Virus record (IMG/VR): IMGVR_UViG_3300022591_000010
Coordinates: 1 to 58,144 of that record
Origin: a virus
Direction: 5' to 3' (one strand)
Length of the DNA: 58,144 bases
Each line of letters starts with the position of its first letter. The first letter of the stretch is position 1. Position numbers and translations under genes: made by a program. Below are positions 39,491 to 47,162 of the stretch, in pieces. The notes under the pieces were generated by a model. That model was not told the DNA's origin, did not search any database, and worked only from the letters and a program-made list of their open reading frames with translations.

Positions 39491-40338
39491 ACTAGGAAGT
39501 ACCCCGCAGACGGCTTTACAACTCCCTTAGATCCTTTAGGAGTTTTAACATATGGGTGGGTTGTCTTGATTACTAGCCCGGTAGTCTTATTAATTCCAGT
39601 AACAACACGATCTACCCTTACGCCAATTTCAGGAGCATTGTCTGATACTTCAGGGCTGAAGCTTAGAATGCTTCCAAGACCTCTTAGGGCTGGAGTCACT
39701 GCTCCGCCTTCCTCAGAGTCCACGTATATAAAGTATGGGGCAGCATATTTTTTAGCGTTATAAATTTTATCCTTAGACATATAAAAGATAGTAGTGTTTG
39801 AGCAGTAGAGCGCAAACCCAGATTGCTTTGCAAGACTCTTGATAAGCTGCCAGTCACTTTGACCAGACTGAGCTACGCTGTCTCTAACTCTAGGGTCTCT
39901 CTGACAGATTGCGCTGAAGCCGTGCTTAGCTGCGATCTTAGATACCACTTGATCTGAAGTAAGGTTGGTGTAAATAGTTTGGTCTGTATCTTTAAGGGAT
40001 CTAGACGCACCAACACATACTATATCTGTGTTTCCGCCATCAAGCCCATGACTTTGAACAGTGTGGTTTATATATCCGTACCAAGTCAGGCCTACACCAC
40101 TCTCTGTAGTAACAGTAAAGATAATTGGGTCGTGGCTAGTAAGGGCCTCTCTATCTATGTAGGGAGTTCCTTTATAGTGCAGCACCAATCTATCATGTGC
40201 TTCCATGTCCTGGTGAAGCTCCGCTCCAATAAGAAGCAGGTCCATATCAGGAGCTTTGGGAAAGGTAGCGTTAAACGCTGGGTTAGTTGAAGCGTTCCAT
40301 ATAAAGTTTCTAAGTGGGTTTACTAGACTAGTTTCCAT
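39487..40338 (-). CDS. Baseplate hub protein, N-terminal half (gpD/gp27-like)
   Basis: 283 residues. MEAHDRLVLHY, TWYGYINHTVQSHG and DIVCVGASRSLKDT form the first hub beta-barrel; SDQVVSKIAAKHGF and SDWQLIKSLAKQSGFALYC (about 125-180) are the characteristic late-control gpD middle segment. It should form a trimeric hub between tube and spike together with the next gene. Ends in an ATGA overlap with that gene. Confidence 0.75.
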   Translation of the reverse strand: METSLVNPLRNFIWNASTNPAFNATFPKAPDMDLLLIGAELHQDMEAHDRLVLHYKGTPYIDREALTSHDPIIFTVTTESGVGLTWYGYINHTVQSHGLDGGNTDIVCVGASRSLKDTDQTIYTNLTSDQVVSKIAAKHGFSAICQRDPRVRDSVAQSGQSDWQLIKSLAKQSGFALYCSNTTIFYMSKDKIYNAKKYAAPYFIYVDSEEGGAVTPALRGLGSILSFSPEVSDNAPEIGVRVDRVVTGINKTTGLVIKTTHPYVKTPKGSKGVVKPSAGYFLV

Positions 40339-40609
40339 ATGGAATCCTTATAACAGTTCCAGGGTCAATATAGAATGGGTCTAATAGCTCTGGATTAAGA
40401 TCAGTAATCTTCCACCAAAACTTAGGCTGTATGTTAAAAGCATCTGCAACCAGAGCAAGCTCATCTCTTTCTTTCCAGGTATAAGGAACATAGTTAACTG
40501 ATTCCCCACTAGGAAATTTTCTGTATACAGAGATTACGTACTCGCCGCTACTCTTATCTTTAAGCTGGGCAATAGGACCAGTGTAGTATCTAGAAGTTCT
40601 TCCGATCAT
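40328..40609 (-). CDS. LysM-like tail protein (gpX/gp53-like)
   Basis: 93 residues. DELALVADAFNIQPKFWWKITDLNPELL followed by DPGTVIRIPYG matches the LysM-type repeat of phage gpX and gp53 tail proteins, which help stabilise the baseplate by binding the hub. N-terminal half is beta-rich. Overlaps the hub gene by 11 bases. Confidence 0.75.
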   Translation of the reverse strand: MIGRTSRYYTGPIAQLKDKSSGEYVISVYRKFPSGESVNYVPYTWKERDELALVADAFNIQPKFWWKITDLNPELLDPFYIDPGTVIRIPYGN

Positions 40610-40620
40610 TTATATTATCC

Positions 40621-42687
40621 TTATGGCTTCTTAGGTGGGGTAGTGCCAGTACCAGTAGTATTAGCTGCAGCGTTTTGAGCATTAAGGTCCTTAGCAATAG
40701 ATGCGGCTCCGCCTTGCTTAGAGAACAGTGTGCCGTTCCATAGGGCAGGGTATCTAGTAAAGCCGATAGTGACAGTGCTTAGAATAGGAACCATGTCTAG
40801 ATTAAACATAACATGGTTTACTGAGATGCTGGCTACCGAACCAAAGTATCTCATGTTATCGTTTAAATGCATCCAACATGGCATGGCTGTTGTGTACCCA
40901 AAGTCTGATGTAGGTTCGTTATAGCTACTTCCGAACAGTAATGAGTTCTTTAGGGGATCCCCATTTACTACTCTATATAGATATTCAATATCATATTCAG
41001 TTCCTCGGTTAAGAATTCCTTGAATAGCCTTGTCGCTTATAGCATGCCCATAAGCTTGGCTTAAAGAAACAGAGCCTTTATGGGCAGTACTTGTATACTC
41101 TCTTAGATACGCCATATCAGGAATGCGGTTTATATAGAGCTGTACAGTTACGTTCTGGTTACCAGCAAGTAAAACCGCAGGATCTTTTCTTCCAAGACTC
41201 CAGTCAATAGAGTTATCAGAAGCAGTCGTATAGTTAATTGTCTGAGGGTTGTACATAAATCTAAAGCCCCAAAGCTTAGATCCTGTATAGTTCTTAGAGT
41301 CAAAGGTAAGGTTATCTGGGTTTGTATTCAAAGCCTTAGCTCCTTGAGAGTCTTGAATGATTCTACCTAGATTCGCTGTCCTTTTATTTTCTCCGCTATA
41401 GCCTAAGCTCATAGGTTTAATTGCAGGTTGAGCCATAGCTTCGTAGTAAGCGCTCAAAGCATCCGGATCTTTTACGATAGCGTTGCTCTGCATCATTCTC
41501 TGACCATAAGAAATATCCCTAGCTCCAATATGTGGAGGTGGGTTGTAGCGTTCTTCTTCAGCAGGCTCGACAGTAGGTCCTATTGCATCTGCTGGAGGCG
41601 TAGCCCCCCCGGGTCCTGTAGCAGTAGTTGACCCTGTGTTGTTGCAGTTAGCAAGAATGGCCAGCCTCGCCTTAGTTAATACCGCTGATAGTTTTGGTCC
41701 TGCCATAGTTCCAATAGAAGACGCATTAGTAGGCATCTTTTCATTGGTAACTGTTTCGATAGCTTTAGGAGTAGACCCATTTATATCAGATATATAAACT
41801 GTGTAGTTATATGTTCCGTTAGTAATTCCGCTAGGCCCTGCATTAGCAGCAATTTTTATACCAACCCATTGAGGTTTTGTGGTCCCATTAAACAACCCAC
41901 AGTAATCATAGTACAGATACCCATACAATGGCCAACCACCATTTGATACAGCCACCTGAGTAGCTGTAATGGCGGAGGTCATGTTAGCTGGTACTGGCGG
42001 GGTAGTCCTCTTAGTGCTTACATTGAAGCCTGGGCAGATACCTAACAATGTAGGATGTTGAGGGTTAGCGTTACCATCATAGAACTGACCATTGTTTATA
42101 ATATTGGCGTTAAAGGTAACCGCATTGTACATATTCCAGCCGGTAGCTTTAGGACTTACAGTTACTTTAAATACATCTCCATTTGTATTTTGAGTTGTAA
42201 TGTTAGTAGTTCCGCCATTAGTAATATTATAGCCACCATAGTAAGTAGTTCCTGTGCCACCCTGAACTCCGCCAGGCCACATGTTTCCTGTGTTAGCGAC
42301 TGTAATCTTTACGTTATCTACTATGTTAGCATTTTTTCCGTTAACGTTTGTAGCACTTTTACTTTTAGACCCAAGCCAATAAAACTTAGCAGCACCGTTT
42401 CCATTTGTTCCATCATCGTACATGTAAACTCTGAAAGCGTATATAACTTGAAAGTTAGGTTCAATAACCATGCTGTTGTTGGCAGTAGTTGCTACTCCTA
42501 CTGTGGGGCTTGTAGGCTTTGTAGAGTTTCCCTTGTTTTCTTGATAGGTTAAAACAAGGTTTGGAAAGTTTGAATTGTTTTCAAGAACAGCAATGTTCTG
42601 AGCTTGAAGGCTTAAATCTTGGTTAGCGTAAGCAGCAGTCTGCCAATCTACATAGGTGGAGACGGTGTAGTGGTATGAGTATGCCAT
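40621..42687 (-). CDS. Tail/baseplate protein, 688 residues (tube-end/adaptor candidate)
   Basis: N-terminal ~360 residues are beta-rich and Asn/Thr/Gly-rich, resembling an adhesin or fibre-like domain. The C-terminal ~240 residues (LWGFRFMYNPQTINY, VTVQLYINRIPD, IEYLYRVVNG) look like a tail-tube-adaptor or LysM-carrying baseplate protein (XkdP/T4 gp48 type). It lies between tape measure and the LysM-like gene, which is where such adaptors occur. Overlaps the tape measure by one base. Assignment is moderate. Confidence 0.6.
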   Translation of the reverse strand: MAYSYHYTVSTYVDWQTAAYANQDLSLQAQNIAVLENNSNFPNLVLTYQENKGNSTKPTSPTVGVATTANNSMVIEPNFQVIYAFRVYMYDDGTNGNGAAKFYWLGSKSKSATNVNGKNANIVDNVKITVANTGNMWPGGVQGGTGTTYYGGYNITNGGTTNITTQNTNGDVFKVTVSPKATGWNMYNAVTFNANIINNGQFYDGNANPQHPTLLGICPGFNVSTKRTTPPVPANMTSAITATQVAVSNGGWPLYGYLYYDYCGLFNGTTKPQWVGIKIAANAGPSGITNGTYNYTVYISDINGSTPKAIETVTNEKMPTNASSIGTMAGPKLSAVLTKARLAILANCNNTGSTTATGPGGATPPADAIGPTVEPAEEERYNPPPHIGARDISYGQRMMQSNAIVKDPDALSAYYEAMAQPAIKPMSLGYSGENKRTANLGRIIQDSQGAKALNTNPDNLTFDSKNYTGSKLWGFRFMYNPQTINYTTASDNSIDWSLGRKDPAVLLAGNQNVTVQLYINRIPDMAYLREYTSTAHKGSVSLSQAYGHAISDKAIQGILNRGTEYDIEYLYRVVNGDPLKNSLLFGSSYNEPTSDFGYTTAMPCWMHLNDNMRYFGSVASISVNHVMFNLDMVPILSTVTIGFTRYPALWNGTLFSKQGGAASIAKDLNAQNAAANTTGTGTTPPKKP

Positions 42688-45365
42688 TATAAACTGTGTC
42701 CAAGTCTGTCTAGAGAATACGGATTGCTTGATAATTCTTTCTTTAGGCGAGCAGCTACAGTACTTACTAGTCGCTCTGTCTCTGCAACGCCGGCGTTTCT
42801 AATGTTAACTGTCATGTTCAAGTTGACAGTTGCTGTGCCGCTAGCGCCTCTAGAAGAAATGGTACCAGAGCTTACAGCAGACATTGCAGTTCCTGCTCCA
42901 ACAGAGCCTACGTTCATGCCTTGATGTGGACCACCATATCCAGGAATATTAGTTCCCCAAGGTGAGTGGTCTACAGCAGTTAGGACTGATGCGCTATCTG
43001 TTCCCTTAGAAAGGGCAGATAGAATGTTCTTATATCTACCATTATTAAGAGTTTGGATGGTAGCTGAGTAGCCGTCCTCCCAAGACTTATAGGCCTGTAC
43101 ACCCATGCCATGGCCCAAATCATTCATTGACGTTGAGCCATTATATTGCTGTGTAGTGTTTAGGGGATTATAGTGAGCAGAGTTCTTCCACTGACCGCCT
43201 TCCCAAGCTGCCCATGTAGTCAAGGCATTGATGTTCTCTTTTGTTACAGGCTTGCCAAGCTTTGCAAGAAGTGTCTTTGCCCAAGTTAGCTTGCTGCCTG
43301 TACCTAAAATAATTCCTCTTGTAGGCTTGACTGTTCCTGAAATCCAAGAGAGAGATTTATCTTTTCCGATATTCTTTGCTCCACCGTTTCCAAACGGATC
43401 TGTGATTCCTGATAGCGCTGAAGATGCGGAAGAAGAGTTAAGGATAGTTTGTAGGTCAGAACTAGATAGAGAGCTCCCACCAGACATATCAGCAGATGCA
43501 AAGTTTCTTTGGCTAACAGATCCGCTTCTTGAGCTGTTTGAAGATACTGTTGTGCTCTGAGGAGGAAGCGGTGGTTGAGGAGAGGCCCCGCTTAGGTATG
43601 GGGTAGGATCTACCTTCTTACCATTAACAAGAACTTCAAAGTGAAGGTGTGGGCCGGTAGAGCGTCCAGTAGAACCAGAGAAACCAATTACTTCTCCGGC
43701 CTTTACTTTTTGCCCTCTAGTAACCTTTACGCTTTGTAGGTGGGCATAACGAGTAGCAGTTCCATCTTCATGCTTTACTTCGACCCAGTTACCATAACCG
43801 TTAGCTTCGTTACCTATGATTGATACTACTCCAGCTTTAATAGCTGTTACAGGAGTTTTTAGCTGAGCACCAAAGTCTGTTCCTGGGTGTCCGTTATGTC
43901 CGTATGGTTGGGTTATAGGCGTGGACTTAGGTACAGGAAGAATAGAAGGGCCGGCAGCAACTGCCGGAGTTTTAGAGTTCTTTCCTACCGTGCCTACGCC
44001 ACCATGATCTTTAGGACCACCGGCAGCTACAGCAGCTACTTCTCCAGTAGCTAGTATGTCTTCTGCGGCCAACCCCACATCTTCTAAAAGACTTCCTCCC
44101 TTTAGAGGATTGTGGAACTGTCTTTTTACAAAATTAAATGCTTTGCCAAATATGTTGCCACCTTTAGAAGCTACCTTAGATTTAGCTAATTTAGCTCCTA
44201 GTGTAGACTCTCCAACATTAACTCCTAGCTTTCCTAAAATACTTGGTCCGTACTTAGAGATTGCCTTGTAGGCAAGGTAGTCTTGTCCTATGTTCATAGC
44301 AGTTCGGCCCACACTAGATATAGTGCTACCAACGTTGCCTGTATTAGGGAAGGTCTGTAGTGCGCCCTTGAATGTCATAAGTGCTTCTGTTACCGGACCA
44401 AGTGCGTTAGCAAGATCAGCAAAGCCACTAGTAAGTGCTGCATTAGTTCTTACGGCAGCATCGTATCCACCTACTAAACCTTGTTCAGTAGCTTGAAGAA
44501 CCTTAGCTTGAGCAGCGGAACCTCTAAAGTTTGCACGAATAGGGCTGCTCTTATCCACACCCATAAGATCCAACATCTTGTTTGGATCCTTGTTATTCAT
44601 TGCAGCACTAAATGTTTTAGCATTCGTGCTTGCTCGTGCAATAAGTCCAGAAGTAATAAGTTCAGTTAGATTTGGATCTCCTCCGGCAATTGCCTGGATA
44701 GATCGAGCACCCTTGCTATTAGGGTTGCGAAGAGTAGCCGCCTGTTCCTGTGTGATCTTTTGTCCACGGTACAAGAAGTTGTAGACCTGATTAATAATCT
44801 GGTCCATAGGCTTTAGGTTGCCTTGAGAGTCACGGATGTTTACGCCCATGCGTAGGAACATCATGCCGTTCATAGCGCCAGCACCTGCAGCAGCCTGCTG
44901 ATTTGTCATGCCAGAGAAAGCGCTCATTCCAGAAAGCTGTCCCATTATGGTCTTAGAGCTTAAGGAGTTTGCAGAATAGCCGCTATAGAATAAAGCTTGC
45001 TGCGCTTGTACTGCGCCCATAGCGCTTGTAGCGCCACCGCCAACAGCTTTGTTTGCTCCAACAATAGCTTGACGAGAAGACATTCCGCTTAGACCGGCAT
45101 AAGAATCAGCAGTAATACGTTGAGTTACAGCCGCCATAGTATCTGGCGACATACGGTACATTGCGCTGCCCACACCAAAAGCTGCTAGGCCTAAACCGAT
45201 GCCCATCTTTTCAGCTTTAGAGAAAGAACCTAAACCAAGTCGTCCTGATCCAGTTCTGTCTTTAGCCATGCCGTTAGTGGCATTAGTTGTTTCTCTAAGA
45301 GTGTCTGACCACTTCTTAGAGATAACATCTACATACTTTTCAACTTCTTTGAACAGGCGAAGCAT
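42687..45365 (-). CDS. Tail tape measure protein with M23 peptidase and glucosaminidase-like domains
   Basis: 892 residues, short for a tape measure. N-terminal half is helical and Ala/Met/Gly-rich (about 50-360). Residues ~480-590 form an M23 endopeptidase: HPGTD (His493, Asp497), RYAHLQ and PHLHFEV (His573, His575). Residues ~690-810 (WAAWEGGQWKNSAHYNPLN, Glu722) resemble a glucosaminidase or lysozyme-like domain. Both would degrade host peptidoglycan during DNA entry. A CTG at 45455 with GGCGGTG upstream would add 30 residues (SSSNLGIAS and on) and is a plausible true start. Confidence 0.9.
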   Translation of the reverse strand: MLRLFKEVEKYVDVISKKWSDTLRETTNATNGMAKDRTGSGRLGLGSFSKAEKMGIGLGLAAFGVGSAMYRMSPDTMAAVTQRITADSYAGLSGMSSRQAIVGANKAVGGGATSAMGAVQAQQALFYSGYSANSLSSKTIMGQLSGMSAFSGMTNQQAAAGAGAMNGMMFLRMGVNIRDSQGNLKPMDQIINQVYNFLYRGQKITQEQAATLRNPNSKGARSIQAIAGGDPNLTELITSGLIARASTNAKTFSAAMNNKDPNKMLDLMGVDKSSPIRANFRGSAAQAKVLQATEQGLVGGYDAAVRTNAALTSGFADLANALGPVTEALMTFKGALQTFPNTGNVGSTISSVGRTAMNIGQDYLAYKAISKYGPSILGKLGVNVGESTLGAKLAKSKVASKGGNIFGKAFNFVKRQFHNPLKGGSLLEDVGLAAEDILATGEVAAVAAGGPKDHGGVGTVGKNSKTPAVAAGPSILPVPKSTPITQPYGHNGHPGTDFGAQLKTPVTAIKAGVVSIIGNEANGYGNWVEVKHEDGTATRYAHLQSVKVTRGQKVKAGEVIGFSGSTGRSTGPHLHFEVLVNGKKVDPTPYLSGASPQPPLPPQSTTVSSNSSRSGSVSQRNFASADMSGGSSLSSSDLQTILNSSSASSALSGITDPFGNGGAKNIGKDKSLSWISGTVKPTRGIILGTGSKLTWAKTLLAKLGKPVTKENINALTTWAAWEGGQWKNSAHYNPLNTTQQYNGSTSMNDLGHGMGVQAYKSWEDGYSATIQTLNNGRYKNILSALSKGTDSASVLTAVDHSPWGTNIPGYGGPHQGMNVGSVGAGTAMSAVSSGTISSRGASGTATVNLNMTVNIRNAGVAETERLVSTVAARLKKELSSNPYSLDRLGHSL

Positions 45366-45460
45366 CTCTTTGGGGAAATCCTCAAAGAGTGCCTTCTCAT
45401 TAACTTTAGGTGCTTGTGGCCCATCAGAGGCTATACCTAGGTTACTACTACTCAGTTAAA

Positions 45461-45610
45461 TCACCGCCTTAAACGATTTTGCAATCTACCTAACCACATC
45501 AAACGTTCTCTAAAACTTAGAGCCCGTATCTCTTCCAGAGTCCATCCAGGGTAACCTTGACTCATATAGTCAAAGGTTTCCACTAAAAGGGTGTAGTCAA
45601 TCTCTCCCTT
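45461..45610 (-). CDS. Frameshift extension of the tail-assembly gene, 49 residues
   Basis: Short helical segment ending in TLEEIRALSFRERLMWLGRLQNRLRR, in the +1 frame relative to the upstream 270-residue gene. Sequences of the form TLEEIRxLxxRER.xW are typical of the second part of phage tail assembly chaperones. A ribosome on TTT-TAA (45614-45609) can slip +1 onto TTT and read AAG, fusing this to the upstream protein. Independent starts (GTG or ATG further in) lack clear ribosome sites. The product lies just before the tape measure, as usual for these pairs. Confidence 0.7.
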   Translation of the reverse strand, partial: KGEIDYTLLVETFDYMSQGYPGWTLEEIRALSFRERLMWLGRLQNRLRR

Positions 45611-46421
45611 AAAACAATTCCGCTAGTGTTAGCGGAAGCGGTACCTCCTGGCCGCAAGACTGACATTCCTTTGTAATAGCTCCGAGTTGTGGTCCTGGGT
45701 TACGGCTTGTGATTTCGTTCAAAAGTTCTCTGCGGTCCTTTAGACCTAGGCTTCTAACAACCTCTGGGTTTAATACCGGGGTTCCGTTAATAGCCTTTAC
45801 GCAGTTCTTTAGCAAAATTGTATCTAATTCTGCTGAGGTTTTGTCGTTAGACGCAACCATTTCTTTCTGGGTAGAGCCAGTAGGGAAGACTACCTCTACC
45901 TCTCCCACCTTACACTTTACGGTGAACTTACGATCACCATCTAAAGTCTTGATAGGAACATCTTTATCTAGATCAATATCAAACACCTGCTCAGTGCCAC
46001 AACTTGGGCAAGTTCCTGGACCTACTTTTACATCAGATCCAAAGGTAACCTTGCGAATTGCCAGCAACAGCATCTCTCGATCTCCTGCATACATTGCATC
46101 TAGAAGATCTTTAGAAGCCGGTTCGTCTCCAATTTTCACAGTAGCTCGTTCAAGAATAAGCAATAGGGACTTGCCAATATTGTTGAGCTTAGCTACCGCT
46201 TCTTCATCTGCCCCGTTCAGTTCTCTTACCTCAGCAGTATTGATGACTCCTGAAATAGGGTCTAGCAATCCTCCTGGTAGCTCAACTTCTGGACTAGGAG
46301 GCAACTGGATTTCTGGCGTAATTGCCGCAACAGTTGCCTCCTGTTCAGTCATAGCTTGTTGAGCTAGCTTGTTAAGAAGAGCTGGGTTTTGTTCCGCTGT
46401 TATAGTCGTTGTATTAGACAT
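45609..46421 (-). CDS. Tail assembly chaperone / gp26-gp51-like protein with zinc ribbon, +1 frameshift site at end
   Basis: 270 residues. CPSCG and, near the C-terminus, CQSCG form a zinc site (a CxxC pair each). LLLAIRKVTFGSDVKVGPGT and similar segments match the T4 gp26/gp51-type baseplate assembly proteins of myoviruses. N-terminal ~60 residues are Pro/Glu-rich and likely disordered. It ends TTG-TTT-TAA, and the +1 frame continues for 49 residues. Position directly upstream of tape measure supports a chaperone or hub-assembly role. Confidence 0.75.
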   Translation of the reverse strand: MSNTTTITAEQNPALLNKLAQQAMTEQEATVAAITPEIQLPPSPEVELPGGLLDPISGVINTAEVRELNGADEEAVAKLNNIGKSLLLILERATVKIGDEPASKDLLDAMYAGDREMLLLAIRKVTFGSDVKVGPGTCPSCGTEQVFDIDLDKDVPIKTLDGDRKFTVKCKVGEVEVVFPTGSTQKEMVASNDKTSAELDTILLKNCVKAINGTPVLNPEVVRSLGLKDRRELLNEITSRNPGPQLGAITKECQSCGQEVPLPLTLAELF

Positions 46422-46446
46422 GTTATTTTCCTTATTAGATTAGAAG

Positions 46447-47148
46447 TTAGCCGTTATTAATTGCTGGTGCTGATCCCGCTACAGTGTAGTTGGTTGCGTA
46501 TGTTACATCCCAACCTTCATGGACAATTGTCATCTCTTCAACCATGATGCTGTTTGAGCCGGCATCTAGATTGCTGTATGACAAGTTTGTAATCCATGCA
46601 CGATATACGCGGAAGCGTAAAGACGTGTGTTGCTCTTGTGGGGTAGGGGCAGTAACACCTGCAGTGGCGCCTCCACCTAGGTTGATTGTTTGTCCAGTAG
46701 TAGCCTGTGGGTTTGGATGGCTGAGTACTTGGATATCCAAATTACAGCGGAATCCTCCACCGACTCCCGCAGTAGCTCCTGTAGAGGCAGGAGATCCTGA
46801 AGTAAGAACTGAGAACAAACGCTTCATCCAAAGAGCATTGTCTCCCTGACCCAACATAACTCCCTTAGAGAGAGTAATTGGTGTGAAGGCAGACTGTCCA
46901 GGAATCTGGTGTGTATTGGTGTTGTATCCGCCTTCACGGTAAGCAATTGCTTCAGTAGCAACACTTAATCCGGAAACAGATACGAACCCCATTGAACCAA
47001 AGTTTGATCCGTAAGATGCCGTATCTCCGGCACTTTCGGTAGGGGTAAAGGTTACTAAGAACTTAAAATTACGTACTGGATCAGTAAGTAAATTACTAAG
47101 TGAGTTAGTAACTGGTGATGGTGATGAGCCATTATTTTGCTGTGCCAT
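46447..47148 (-). CDS. Tail tube protein (T4 gp19-like)
   Basis: 233 residues. DPVRNFKFLVTFTP, SVSGLSVATEAIAYREGGYNTNTHQIPGQ in two parts, and MEEMTIVHEGWDV-type ending match T4 gp19-family tubes. The N-terminal ~25 residues are Asn/Ser/Pro-rich. It assembles into the inner tube surrounded by the sheath encoded directly upstream. ATG 47148 has AAGGAGATAGATA upstream. Confidence 0.9.
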   Translation of the reverse strand: MAQQNNGSSPSPVTNSLSNLLTDPVRNFKFLVTFTPTESAGDTASYGSNFGSMGFVSVSGLSVATEAIAYREGGYNTNTHQIPGQSAFTPITLSKGVMLGQGDNALWMKRLFSVLTSGSPASTGATAGVGGGFRCNLDIQVLSHPNPQATTGQTINLGGGATAGVTAPTPQEQHTSLRFRVYRAWITNLSYSNLDAGSNSIMVEEMTIVHEGWDVTYATNYTVAGSAPAINNG

Positions 47149-47162
47149 TTTTATCTATCTCC

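Noticed and set aside
42055-42552. 165-codon plus-strand frame with many Cys and Ser
   Set aside because: Opposite-strand image of the 688-residue tail protein.
45709-46362. 217-codon open frame on the plus strand
   Set aside because: It is the opposite-strand image of the 270-residue tail gene, with no ribosome site or recognisable product.
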